64,000 nt of DNA, taken from contig CP126194.1 in the NCBI GenBank assembly GCA_030272155.1, positions 2,099,501 through 2,163,500 of the forward strand. The letters run 5' to 3'. Both the position numbers and the translations under genes were made by a program. This document shows, piece after piece, positions 1 through 7,604 of the stretch. This stretch comes from Tetradesmus obliquus. Taxonomy: Eukaryota; Chlorophyta; Chlorophyceae; Sphaeropleales; Scenedesmaceae. Under the pieces are notes generated by a model. That model had not been told where the DNA came from. It saw only the letters and a list, made by a program, of their open reading frames with translations, and did no database searches. Every line of letters begins with the position of its first letter. Position 1 is the stretch's first letter.

Positions 1-20
1 GTATGATGATGGAGGCATGT

Positions 21-103
21 GCGCTGTCTGTAAGACGAGCACACATTTTCAGTGCGCTGTCTGTAAGACGAGCACACATTTTCAGTGCGCTGTCTGTAAG
101 ACG
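21..103. repeat. 33-bp direct tandem repeat at the left edge
   Basis: A 33-base unit starting gcgctgtctgtaagacg begins at 21, 54 and 87; the third copy is cut short after 17 bases. The first two copies are identical. The array ends one base before the stop codon of the fibre-like gene on the minus strand, so it lies in that gene's 3' flank. It reads as an open 11-residue repeat on the plus strand, but nothing supports its being coding. It may be a terminator, a recombination product or part of a larger array left of the window. Confidence 0.85.
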
Positions 104-104
104 C

Positions 105-2780
105 TCACTTGATGAAGCGCACAAAAAGGTCGTTGGTGTAGGCCGTGCTCGCGCCGGGCAGGGTCTCCGAGTAGGGGGCGGTCAGGTTTTGGTCGTAGAG
201 CGAGTTGAAGCTAAAGTTGTCGCCCGACATCACCTGGTCTGGCCGCAGTGTCAGCTTGTAGAGGCCGTTGGCGTCCAGCACCTGCACCCCAGTGGCCGTC
301 ACGAACATGCCGTTGGCCGTAAAGCTGAAGGGGCCCATGGTGCCCGTGGTCGCGCTGGTGGTGGCCACCACGTTGCCATTGGGTTTGAGCGTCATGATAT
401 CCGACCCAGTCCCCGACGAGATGACCAGGTCGCCGCTGCCCCCACCTCGGACCCCGATGGTCCAGGCGCCCAGCTTGATGGTCCCGCCGCTCGCGCTGAT
501 GTTGCCGGCCACGTCCAGCTTGTTCGAGGGCGCGTTGGTCCCGATGCCCGTGTTGCCGCTGTTGCCGTCCACACACAGGCCAGTGGTGAAGTTGAAGCTT
601 GCACCAGATGCCAGACCTGACGGGCCATAGTTTATCGAGTACTTGCCGCCGATCTTGTAGACCTGGATGGGCGCGGGCGACACCGACGCCCTCCAAGCAC
701 TGCCGTCGTAGTAGCTGTCGTACATGTGCGCGATGTTGTCGGGTCCCCAGTTCAGCTGCTGGTAGATGGGGTACGCGCTCGAGCCCGTGTAGACGCCCAC
801 GAGCGGCCCTGCCATGGACCTTATGGCGCTGCTGGACAGGACGAGGCCGCTGGTGCCCGTGGGGGCCCCCTGCAGTCCGCTGGTTGGCCCGCTGCCGATG
901 CGCACGGTGCCGTTTACGACACAGTTGCCATTCACCGCCACGCCCCCGTCGGCTCGCACGACCAGCGAGGTGTTGCCCGAGGCCCCAGTGGTCCCTCGAA
1001 ACTGGAGGTCCCTGGTGGTCCCGTCGGTGGGCCCCACGGTCCACTGGGTGCCCGAGGTGTTGTCCAGGCGCAGGCATGCGCCCTTGTTGTAGCTCCAGGC
1101 CTTGAGCTCGCCGTAGACGTTTGCCCCCGAGTCGCTCAGGCGCATGACGTCTGAGACGGTGCCGCTGGTGAGGTCGGGCGTGGTGCCGAAGCGCAGGGGC
1201 TGGCCCTCGTTCCACAGAATGGACGTCGCGTTGGCATCGTGGCCGCTGTAGAGGCCCAGGTACCTGCAGCTGGGGCCCGTGAACTCGTTGGTGGCAAAGA
1301 CCTCGCCCCCGTACTGGCCGGCGACCTGCAGCAGCTTGCGCGGGTCCGAGGTGCGGATGCCCACGCGCTTGTTGGTGCAGTAGACGTTGGAGACCATGGG
1401 GTCCACCCAGGCCCAGTGGCGCGCGTCCATGAAGCCGTTGGCCGTCACGTTGGCCATGCCAGGCTTGTTCAGGATGAAGCTGGGCTCTGCCGGCAGCCCC
1501 TGGGTCCAGTCGGCCTGCCAGGTGTTGGAGAGCGTGATCAGGCCAGCGTTTGACACCGTGATGCGGCTGTTGGCGTCGGTGGTCAGCTTGACCTGCTTGG
1601 CGTTGAACGCGGCCCAGTCGGTGTTGCTGATCCAGCCCAAGGACACATTGGACAGGTTGGCGTTGTTCATGACGCGAATGTCATTGCGCCAGGTGGAGAG
1701 GCCTGGCACGTTGCCAGAGATCAGCAGGGGACAGGTGTTGGCCAGGGAGGGCACCATGTTGACGTCGCTCATCCTGATGGGGTTGAGGCCGGTGCTCTGG
1801 AAAACCACATTGGCCCCACTCAGCGTCACATTGGATGTCGCTGCAACATTGAGGCTGGATCCATTGCAGGTGAGGGGCCCGGTGAAGCTGGCAGCGCCCG
1901 CGACTTTGAAGGACGCTCCGTTAAAAGCCACGGTGTTCCCAAAGGTGGCTGGGCCGGTGACCTTGGCAAACGGCCGAAAGAACAGCTCCGTGCAGGACAG
2001 CCGGTCGGCCTGGGGTTCTATGAGAGGGAAGCGCGTAGCATTGTAATCCCCCTGCGGATTGCACCGCCAATCGCCTCCATACTCGGTCTCCATCCAGTTG
2101 GCCTCTGGCAGCGCATACACGGGCTTGCGCATGTACAGATTGCCAGGCAGCCAGGCCGAGAAGGCTTCGTAAAAGGCCACTCGCTGCGTGGCCGGGTTCC
2201 ACTCGCAAGGCGCGCCCGTGATCTTCTCCCACGGCACCTTGATTTCGCTGGAAGGATCGTCGTCGGGCAGGCTGGGCAGCGGAGGAGGCAGGAGCATGTC
2301 GGGAAAGAGCTGTGTCAGGATGGCTGCAGCAGACGCAGCGGTCGCAGCACTCCCCAGGGCCAGTGCAGCCTCGGCTATGCGCCTGGTCTCCTGCAGCTTG
2401 CCGTCCTCGGCCAGCCAGAAGCGCTGCACCACACTGGACCAGGGCACGGTGCTGGGCAGGGCCATTGGGGGAATGGAGGTGGTCGACAGGGACCCCTTGG
2501 CGCTCGTGGTGACCAGGGCCAGGCCGCCTGTGTTGGCGTCTCTGGACAGCGTGATGTTGGAGATGACCGAGTTGCCCAGCAGGAGCTGGGAGGGCAGCTG
2601 CAGGGGCACGTCAGCCTCGCGAGTGGTCTCTGCAACCTCGTCAAGGTACGTGACCCTCAGGGACCCGGTGTCGGCCACAGGGTACAGGTCAGTGACGTAT
2701 TCGAAGGGCGGGATGGCATTGGTGCCCTGATCTAGCAGAGAGGGCACGTACGCGCCTCGTGGGGCTCGGGCAGTGAACAT
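105..2780 (-). CDS. Long fibre-like virion attachment protein
   Basis: An 891-residue protein if started at the ATG at 2780 (MFTARAPRGA); this start leaves a 29-bp divergent gap to the lipase gene, and the open frame upstream overlaps that gene. After a unique N-terminal region of about 250 residues come many Gly/Ser/Thr/Asn-rich beta-type repeats, such as VAGNISASGGTIKLGAWTIG and VMRLSDSGANVYGEL. This style is familiar from phage and algal-virus tail-fibre proteins. There is no signal peptide, transmembrane segment or intron. The role, a trimeric fibre for host binding, is inferred from composition and from the neighbouring capsid genes. The C terminus (FVRFIK) has no recognisable self-cleaving chaperone domain. 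Confidence 0.75.
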   Translation of the reverse strand: MFTARAPRGAYVPSLLDQGTNAIPPFEYVTDLYPVADTGSLRVTYLDEVAETTREADVPLQLPSQLLLGNSVISNITLSRDANTGGLALVTTSAKGSLSTTSIPPMALPSTVPWSSVVQRFWLAEDGKLQETRRIAEAALALGSAATAASAAAILTQLFPDMLLPPPLPSLPDDDPSSEIKVPWEKITGAPCEWNPATQRVAFYEAFSAWLPGNLYMRKPVYALPEANWMETEYGGDWRCNPQGDYNATRFPLIEPQADRLSCTELFFRPFAKVTGPATFGNTVAFNGASFKVAGAASFTGPLTCNGSSLNVAATSNVTLSGANVVFQSTGLNPIRMSDVNMVPSLANTCPLLISGNVPGLSTWRNDIRVMNNANLSNVSLGWISNTDWAAFNAKQVKLTTDANSRITVSNAGLITLSNTWQADWTQGLPAEPSFILNKPGMANVTANGFMDARHWAWVDPMVSNVYCTNKRVGIRTSDPRKLLQVAGQYGGEVFATNEFTGPSCRYLGLYSGHDANATSILWNEGQPLRFGTTPDLTSGTVSDVMRLSDSGANVYGELKAWSYNKGACLRLDNTSGTQWTVGPTDGTTRDLQFRGTTGASGNTSLVVRADGGVAVNGNCVVNGTVRIGSGPTSGLQGAPTGTSGLVLSSSAIRSMAGPLVGVYTGSSAYPIYQQLNWGPDNIAHMYDSYYDGSAWRASVSPAPIQVYKIGGKYSINYGPSGLASGASFNFTTGLCVDGNSGNTGIGTNAPSNKLDVAGNISASGGTIKLGAWTIGVRGGGSGDLVISSGTGSDIMTLKPNGNVVATTSATTGTMGPFSFTANGMFVTATGVQVLDANGLYKLTLRPDQVMSGDNFSFNSLYDQNLTAPYSETLPGASTAYTNDLFVRFIK

Positions 2781-2809
2781 TCTAAAAAAAACCAGAGCAA
2801 TATTACAGG
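2781..2809. promoter_or_regulatory. Short divergent promoter region, fibre/lipase
   Basis: Only 29 bases separate the fibre start (minus) from the lipase start (plus). The gap is AT-rich, with an eight-A run and caatattac, in a GC-rich neighbourhood. Such a short shared spacer is typical of compact DNA-virus genomes. That it drives both genes is inferred from position. Confidence 0.45.
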
Positions 2810-3415
2810 ATGGCAGTGGACACGGCGCCAAACATGTTCGCACAAGGCGAACGTTTGGCTTTGCCAAACATGGCTGACTTTGCCAACGCATCCTACAGCG
2901 AGGCCCAGGACGCCGACACCATGCAAGGCTACAAGCTGGATGCAGAGCTGTCTGGCAAGGACTCCAAGGTCTGGGTTCGCAATGGTGATGGTCCTGGCCC
3001 AAAGACGGTCATAGGTCACAGGGGGACCTCCTTAAAGAAGCATGGTCTACGCGACATGACCAACAACCTGCTGAGCACCCTGGGCTTCGCACGCTTCACT
3101 AGTCGCCACAAAAACGCTGAAGCTCACCTGAGCAAAGTGATCCAGAAACATGGCAAGGAAGGCCTGGTGGCCACTGGACACAGTGCAGGAGGCCTGGTGG
3201 CTGGGCACCTGGGGACACGCTATGGCATAGAGACGCACCTCTACAATCCTCACGTGCCCCTGCTGGCCACAGCGAACTACTCAAAGCCGAACAATCACAT
3301 CTACATCTCTGGCAAGGACCCAGTGTCAGCCATGGCCCGCTTCTTCCCCAACAGCCGCATCACCTTTGTGAAAGCCAAGGGCAAGGACCATCACGCTCTG
3401 AAGAATTTTAGGTAG
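2810..3415 (+). CDS. Alpha/beta-hydrolase, class 3 lipase-like
   Basis: A 201-residue intronless protein. The nucleophile elbow GHSAG lies at residues 123-127 (catalytic Ser125), preceded by hydrophobic VATG and followed by a small-residue helix, as in class 3 lipases. A candidate acid is the Asp in SGKDPVS near residue 170, and a candidate His lies in the KDHHALKNF tail. The upstream IGHRGTS stretch fits the oxyanion-hole region of the family. Expected activity is hydrolysis of acyl-glycerols or phospholipids. Inside a virion gene cluster it may help breach the host membrane during entry or exit, which is inference. It converges on the HNH gene with a 32-bp gap holding a hairpin. Confidence 0.75.
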   Translation: MAVDTAPNMFAQGERLALPNMADFANASYSEAQDADTMQGYKLDAELSGKDSKVWVRNGDGPGPKTVIGHRGTSLKKHGLRDMTNNLLSTLGFARFTSRHKNAEAHLSKVIQKHGKEGLVATGHSAGGLVAGHLGTRYGIETHLYNPHVPLLATANYSKPNNHIYISGKDPVSAMARFFPNSRITFVKAKGKDHHALKNFR

Positions 3416-3435
3416 TCGCACGGGACTCCGGTAGG

Positions 3436-3447
3436 GTCGCACGCGAC
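3436..3447. terminator. Hairpin between convergent lipase and HNH genes
   Basis: The 12 bases GTCG-CACG-CGAC form a 4-bp stem with a 4-base loop, directly after the motif CCGGTAGG. The element fills the gap between two convergent stop codons. The motif GGTAGGGTCG followed by a GTCG/CGAC hairpin recurs after the capsid gene at 5611-5631, suggesting a shared 3'-end signal. Function is inferred from position and recurrence. Confidence 0.4.
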
Positions 3448-3954
3448 TCATCCAAAGTTCAAGTGAGCATCCGCTCCCCTCAGCTCCTTCGCATGGAAAT
3501 CAAAGACGCTCGCAGCCTCCTCGGGGGTGTCGTAGAGACCCAGGTGGACCCGCACGCCCTGGTGATGGATCTGGGCCTGGTACCTGCGTGACTGCTTGTG
3601 GTAGCATACACCACGGAAGCAGCAATCGCCCCAGGTCCTCCGGTTTATACTGTTCAGCGACCTGCTAGCCCAGCGCAGGTTGTCGACGTGGTTATTCAAG
3701 GGATTGCGGTCCACGTGGTCAACCTCCGCAAGACCTTCAGGATTCGGCAGAAATGCCATCGCCACCAGGCGCGCCAGGCTCATGGTCTTGTCGTTTATCC
3801 GGACCTTGCGATAGCCCTTGGTGTTCACATAGCCATTGAGGATGCGCCCTTGCCTGGTCTTGAAGGACATTACGCGTCCAAGGTTGCTCACGCTATACTC
3901 GGGGGCGCACTCGACACTGATCCAAGTCTCCGGAAGGGTCGGTACCGACTCCAT
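3448..3954 (-). CDS. NUMOD4-HNH-AP2 homing-type endonuclease
   Basis: A 168-residue protein. Residues about 8-50 (ETWISVECAPEYSVSNLGRV) match the NUMOD4 DNA-binding module. Residues about 77-95 (EVDHVDRNPLNNHVDNLRW) are the HNH nuclease core with the DH, N and N-LRW positions. Residues about 112-160 (FRGVCYHKQSRRYQAQIHH, then LGLYDTPEEAA) form an AP2-like DNA-binding domain. This order is standard for free-standing homing endonucleases of phages and large algal viruses. It stands alone between the lipase and small-protein genes and is not inside an intron or intein. It is probably a selfish gene or a nuclease acting on competing genomes; the choice cannot be made from sequence. Confidence 0.88.
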   Translation of the reverse strand: MESVPTLPETWISVECAPEYSVSNLGRVMSFKTRQGRILNGYVNTKGYRKVRINDKTMSLARLVAMAFLPNPEGLAEVDHVDRNPLNNHVDNLRWASRSLNSINRRTWGDCCFRGVCYHKQSRRYQAQIHHQGVRVHLGLYDTPEEAASVFDFHAKELRGADAHLNFG

Positions 3955-3995
3955 GGTCTCACGAGCATTAATATCTCGCGAGGGCTTATATCACA

Positions 3996-4193
3996 ATGCC
4001 CAGCTTTGGTTCATTCGTCCGCAAGGTCCAGTCCGGCGTGCACAAGGCCCTGCCAGTCCTCAAGCGTGCCGGCAGCATCGCTGCCTCCGTGGCCAATGTT
4101 GCAGGCCCAGCACTCTCTGGGGTCACAGGAGGTGCCTCTGAGATCATAGCAAGGGGCGTGCAGACAGCCAATCGCATGCTGCAGGCAGCCTGA
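3996..4193 (+). CDS. Small Ala/Ser/Val-rich protein upstream of capsid gene
   Basis: A 65-residue protein starting MPSFGSFVRKVQSG. It is basic and amphipathic with two helix-prone stretches (VHKALPVLKRAGSIAASVA and ASEIIARGVQTANRMLQAA) joined by a Gly/Pro turn, and has no cysteine. It lies just before the major capsid gene on the same strand; upstream, cttatatcac precedes the ATG. Size, composition and position resemble small virion-core or membrane-active peptides of adenovirus-like and polinton-like viruses, but I see no specific match. Function unknown. Confidence 0.6.
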   Translation: MPSFGSFVRKVQSGVHKALPVLKRAGSIAASVANVAGPALSGVTGGASEIIARGVQTANRMLQAA

Positions 4194-4258
4194 GTTGGGC
4201 TTTGCCACAGTGCCAACAAGGCAGCTTAGCGCCCATACTAGGGCAGCCTGAGCCCAAC
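4194..4258 (+). terminator. Inverted repeat between small protein and capsid genes
   Basis: GTTGGGCT at 4194-4201 is perfectly complementary to AGCCCAAC at 4251-4258. The flanks are also related, since GCAGCCTGAG precedes both arms. The repeat begins at the stop codon of the 65-residue protein and ends about 50 bases before the capsid start. It may be a 3'-end hairpin or a duplicated segment that later inverted. Confidence 0.4.
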
Positions 4259-4310
4259 AAGCCCGCGGCTCGCCACCATTTATTTCTGCTGAAGGGTTAC
4301 CATCAAGCTC

Positions 4311-5585
4311 ATGTCCATCGCTGAAGGAATCCCCCGCAACCTTGCCATCATCGTGCAGCGCCTGAGCCAGTACCAGTCCAACACGCTGAAGATCACGCCC
4401 ATGAACACCGACACGTTCGGCCCCGGCGCCGTGTGCTCCTTCAGGCTGCCTGCGTACAAGGTGCTGGACACGCACTCCATCTGGCTGCAGGGCAAGTTCG
4501 ACGCTGGCGTCAGCACGGCCACCAAGAAGGCGTCCCTGCCAGGCTTTGGTGCAGGCATCATTCAGCGTGTTACAGTGAGCTGCAACGGCGTGACCATTGG
4601 CTCAGGCGCGACGAATTATAATGAGGTGATCGCCATGATCGACAACGTGACCCTCGCTGCAGCAAAGCGCAAGGAGCTGGCCGTGTACGAAAACTACACC
4701 GACCTGTCCACTGCCACAGACCACCAGGCGACCCTGGCGATTCCAGGCTCGGTCGCACCTGCCGCAGGAGGCGCCCAGGCCACATGGTCCGTCAACAGCC
4801 TGCACGGCACCCTGCTGGGAGGCACGCACCAGCGCTTCATCGACACCGGCGCCCTCGGCACGGTGCAGCTGGACATCCAGTTCGCGCTGCCCAAGGTGCT
4901 GGCGAGCGACGATCCCTCCCCCACCTACCAGCTGTCGAAGACATGCATGTATGTGAAGACAATCGACTTTGGCAACGGGCTGTACCAGGCCATGATCGCC
5001 AAGAAGGTCAACGCGGGCGGCCTGGTGATTCCCTTCAAAAACTACGTGACCGCCGTGTCCACCGCCGGTGGCACCAGCCAGGACCACACCGTCATGGTGA
5101 GCTCCCAGTGCATCGACCAGCTGTGGGGCATGCTGCGCGCCACGGGCTACACCGGCAACCAGGGCACCTACGAAGCAAACAACGAGCTCAGCAACTACTT
5201 CAACTCAAGCTCGATGGGCTCCAACACCCAGCTGAACTTTGTGCTAAACAACGCCACACTGCCCGCCTTCCCATGCGACTGCGACACCGCCTACATGCTG
5301 CTCAAGAGCGCCCTGAACGGCACCGGCAAGAACCTGCTCTACTTCAGCTCCATCAAGGACCAGGCCGACTGGACCTCCCGCAAGTTTGTGTTCACAGTGA
5401 GCCTGGAGCACGGCGCAGAGCTGGGCGAGGTCCCAGTGCTGTCAGGCATGGACACCATGGCCAACCCCATGCCCATCATTTTCCGCGTCACCAACGCCAG
5501 CGGCGGCCACACAGCAGTGATCGTGGTGGAGTGCACAAGCCAGTGCGTGGTGTCGCCCGGCCAGGTGGTGGGCTATCTGCAATAG
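4311..5585 (+). CDS. MCP: Major capsid protein, double jelly-roll (PLV type)
   Basis: A 424-residue protein without introns. The N terminus (MSIAEGIPRNLAIIVQRLSQ) followed by a beta-rich region, the central QLDIQFALPKVLAS segment and the C-terminal FRVTNASGGHTAVIVVECTS suit the polinton-like/virophage double-jelly-roll MCP, whose usual length is 400-600 residues. I rest the call on this overall pattern, the length, and the company of a packaging ATPase and a probable penton protein. It would assemble as trimers into pseudo-hexameric capsomers. The ATG at 4311 is preceded by an AT-rich stretch (catttatttctg). There is no frameshift or premature stop. Confidence 0.8.
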   Translation: MSIAEGIPRNLAIIVQRLSQYQSNTLKITPMNTDTFGPGAVCSFRLPAYKVLDTHSIWLQGKFDAGVSTATKKASLPGFGAGIIQRVTVSCNGVTIGSGATNYNEVIAMIDNVTLAAAKRKELAVYENYTDLSTATDHQATLAIPGSVAPAAGGAQATWSVNSLHGTLLGGTHQRFIDTGALGTVQLDIQFALPKVLASDDPSPTYQLSKTCMYVKTIDFGNGLYQAMIAKKVNAGGLVIPFKNYVTAVSTAGGTSQDHTVMVSSQCIDQLWGMLRATGYTGNQGTYEANNELSNYFNSSSMGSNTQLNFVLNNATLPAFPCDCDTAYMLLKSALNGTGKNLLYFSSIKDQADWTSRKFVFTVSLEHGAELGEVPVLSGMDTMANPMPIIFRVTNASGGHTAVIVVECTSQCVVSPGQVVGYLQ

Positions 5586-5610
5586 CAGATTTCTCCTTTG
5601 CAGTAGCACC

Positions 5611-5631
5611 GGTAGGGTCGTCACAGACGAC
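5611..5631 (+). terminator. Perfect 6-bp hairpin downstream of capsid gene
   Basis: GTCGTC (5617-5622), loop ACA and GACGAC (5626-5631) form a perfect hairpin 31 bases after the capsid stop codon. It is preceded by CCGGTAGG, the same motif as at the lipase/HNH junction. A transcription-end or RNA-processing hairpin is the simplest reading. Confidence 0.45.
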
Positions 5632-5725
5632 ATGCGCGACAAGCGCACATGCAGCAAATCCTTACTCTGCAGTGATGTGTGCTGGCGCACATACGACAAA
5701 TGTCTAAACCAATAGCATCATTGCA

Positions 5726-6025
5726 ATGGACGGCTCTGCACCACAGGGAGCACGCAAGACCTGGGCGTACGGCGCGAGCTTGCAGTTTGACAAGGGCGAC
5801 GCGCGTCAGGGCCTTCAGTACCAGGGCATAAACGGCTACACCGGCTTTGGTGGCAGCTACCTGCCCTACAACGCGCCAAGGTACCCCATTGCGGGCATAG
5901 ACCACCTGCCCAAGGGGCGCGACTTCAACACCTGGGGCGCCATGGGCTACGCCAACACGCCCAGCAAGGTCGACAAGGATGCCTTCAATGGCAGCAACGA
6001 CCCCAAGTTTTCACACAAGTGGTGA
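5726..6025 (+). CDS. Small Gly/Tyr-rich protein downstream of capsid gene
   Basis: A 99-residue protein starting MDGSAPQGARKTWAYG. It is rich in Gly, Tyr, Asn and Asp (for example GINGYTGFGGSYLPYNAPRY), with no predicted membrane segment and no cysteine. It converges on the discoidin-like gene with only 15 bases between stop codons. I do not recognise the family. Its place in the virion cluster suggests a minor structural protein. Confidence 0.6.
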   Translation: MDGSAPQGARKTWAYGASLQFDKGDARQGLQYQGINGYTGFGGSYLPYNAPRYPIAGIDHLPKGRDFNTWGAMGYANTPSKVDKDAFNGSNDPKFSHKW

Positions 6026-6040
6026 TTCATCCATTCAGAG

Positions 6041-6934
6041 TCATCCAGACTCCAAGAACAGCGTGGCGGGCGACCCGAGCGTCACGGGCGTCCTGTCTGA
6101 AGCCCATACCAGCCTGAGAGGCAGTGGCTGCCCAGGCCCCAGCGGCAGCACCCGCACCGCCCCGTTTTGGTGGGCGCACGTCGTCCATGTGATCGCGCCC
6201 TTGAACACGACCCCTAGCACCGTGCTCGGGCACTTTGATCTGGTATCGAATGACTCCCGTTGAACCACGGAGTCGCTCAACACCAAGATGTGGTCCTGGC
6301 GCGCATCACTGGCATACGCAAGCTGCAGCGGGCTGACTCCCACCAGCTTCAGTGTCGACCCTGTCGACCCTACCGACACCGGCCACTGGGGGCTGATGTC
6401 GGTCTCCAGGATCAGTGTCAGCGTGGGCAGGAAGGCTGCGTAGGCGGGCAGGTTGGGGTCGCTGTGCAGCACTCCGCGGACCACCAGGCGGTAGGTTTGA
6501 TACGCTGAGCTGGGCCGGTTCGGGAGCGCGCTGCGCACCCAGGTGTACTGGGGACCGGTCGTGATCAAGGCCTGAGCGTTCCACGGAAACGACTGGCCGC
6601 CGTCATTGGAGCCGTAGACGACCCACCGCCCAGGCTGCCCATCCTTGGGCAGGGAGATGGCACTAAAGTCGTAGGCCACCAGCCTACCAGCCACAGGCAT
6701 GTCCACCTGGAGCCACTCGCCCTGAACACCTGAGGTGACAGGCGCCGAGCCCCCTGCGTACTTGAGCAAGTTGACAGCATTGGGCGTATACGTGGCCGCA
6801 GAGGTCCAGGCGGTGGAGCCGTCGCCGTCAAATGCGTTGGATGGATCGCTGCCAGAGGAGCTGGTCACACGGTAGAGGGTTCCCTGGACCGGGTGCTCAG
6901 TGGAGCCAGGAAGGGTTACGCTGATCAGGGTCAT
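6041..6934 (-). CDS. Discoidin (F5/8 type C)-like virion protein
   Basis: A 297-residue protein from the ATG at 6934 (MTLISVTLPGSTEH); the longer frame would enter the next gene upstream. The N-terminal half reads as a galactose-binding-like fold: SNAFDGDGSTAWTSAATYTP, then GEWLQVDMP, then GRWVVYGSNDGGQSF and YQTYRLVV. These are landmark segments of F5/8 type C/discoidin domains. The C-terminal half is beta-rich and unassigned. The fold commonly binds carbohydrate or lipid head groups, so a role in host-surface attachment alongside the fibre is plausible. That role is inferred. Confidence 0.72.
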   Translation of the reverse strand: MTLISVTLPGSTEHPVQGTLYRVTSSSGSDPSNAFDGDGSTAWTSAATYTPNAVNLLKYAGGSAPVTSGVQGEWLQVDMPVAGRLVAYDFSAISLPKDGQPGRWVVYGSNDGGQSFPWNAQALITTGPQYTWVRSALPNRPSSAYQTYRLVVRGVLHSDPNLPAYAAFLPTLTLILETDISPQWPVSVGSTGSTLKLVGVSPLQLAYASDARQDHILVLSDSVVQRESFDTRSKCPSTVLGVVFKGAITWTTCAHQNGAVRVLPLGPGQPLPLRLVWASDRTPVTLGSPATLFLESG

Positions 6935-6960
6935 GGTAGGGCACACTACGTGATGACCTT

Positions 6961-7389
6961 TCAATCGATAAACTCTAGCAGAATGGACCACTCACCGCCC
7001 GCCACGGCGGCGACCTTGCCCGTGACATGCTGCAGGCTCACCGTGAGGTAGGTCTCAAAGTTGCCGGCCTGCACGTCGATGGGGCCATTGTCGGCGTCGG
7101 TCGCATAGTACACGTACTGGCCGCTCACGTTGAGCTTGGGCTGCAGCAGACCCACCACGCGCCCCATGGACTTGGTGCCTGTGTCGTAGGAGTCCTGCCT
7201 CAGCTGCGGGATGACCACCGCGATGCTGTCCAGGGTCCCCGTGACCACACAGCTCGACCACACCAGCTTGACTGCCGAGTACTCCCCGAGGGGCAGCGTG
7301 GAGGGCAGCAGCCAGGTGGCGGTGGAGGCGTTCGGCCGGTCCGAGGCGGCGCTACTGCTCAGCAGCACTCTGTGACCCGTCCTCTCCAT
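6961..7389 (-). CDS. Probable small structural protein, beta-rich
   Basis: A 142-residue protein when started at the ATG at 7389 (MERTGHRVLLSSSAAS). A longer frame reaches 7452, but its added residues overlap the preceding acidic gene more deeply. The body alternates beta strands, such as SAVKLVWSSCVVTGTLDSI and GNFETYLTVSLQHV, and ends ILLEFID. The phrase VLLSSSAA..NASTATWLLPSTLPLGEYSAVKL resembles short single-jelly-roll-like proteins beside PLV and virophage capsid genes, but I cannot name it. It overlaps the upstream gene by 38 bases and stops 26 bases before the discoidin-like gene, suggesting co-transcription. Confidence 0.6.
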   Translation of the reverse strand: MERTGHRVLLSSSAASDRPNASTATWLLPSTLPLGEYSAVKLVWSSCVVTGTLDSIAVVIPQLRQDSYDTGTKSMGRVVGLLQPKLNVSGQYVYYATDADNGPIDVQAGNFETYLTVSLQHVTGKVAAVAGGEWSILLEFID

Positions 7390-7576
7390 CGTCGATCGAC
7401 ACAGAGCTTGCATACTGCGCACATAGTTTGTCCAGCGCATCCTCCACGTCATACTCGTCGCCGAGCTCCTGCTCTAGGCCTTGGTGTGTCTCTATGCACA
7501 GCTCCAGCACCTCGCGCTGCACGTTGGGGAACTCGGCGCACAGCATGTCCAGCATGAATTCGGGTGGGCTGCTCAT
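7352..7576 (-). CDS. Small acidic protein with CUE/UBA-like helix pattern
   Basis: A 74-residue acidic protein, MSSPPEFMLDMLCAEFPNVQ. The segment LDMLCAEFPNVQREVLELCI followed by DVEDALDKLC resembles the ubiquitin-binding CUE domain (hydrophobic-FP, then a third helix with DVE-A--L). The C terminus is acidic and Ser-rich. It overlaps the next minus-strand gene by 38 bases. The CUE reading is tentative because the domain is short and degenerate. If right, it would be a virus-encoded ubiquitin binder. Confidence 0.4.
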   Translation of the reverse strand: MSSPPEFMLDMLCAEFPNVQREVLELCIETHQGLEQELGDEYDVEDALDKLCAQYASSVSIDDGEDGSQSAAEQ

Positions 7577-7604
7577 CTGTGGGTCGGCGGCTATAATTTC
7601 GTGT

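Noticed and set aside
3-620. Plus-strand open frame of 205 codons at the window start
   Set aside because: It is antisense to the fibre gene, and most of its length mirrors Gly/Ser/Val-rich coding on the minus strand. It begins in the 33-bp tandem repeat.
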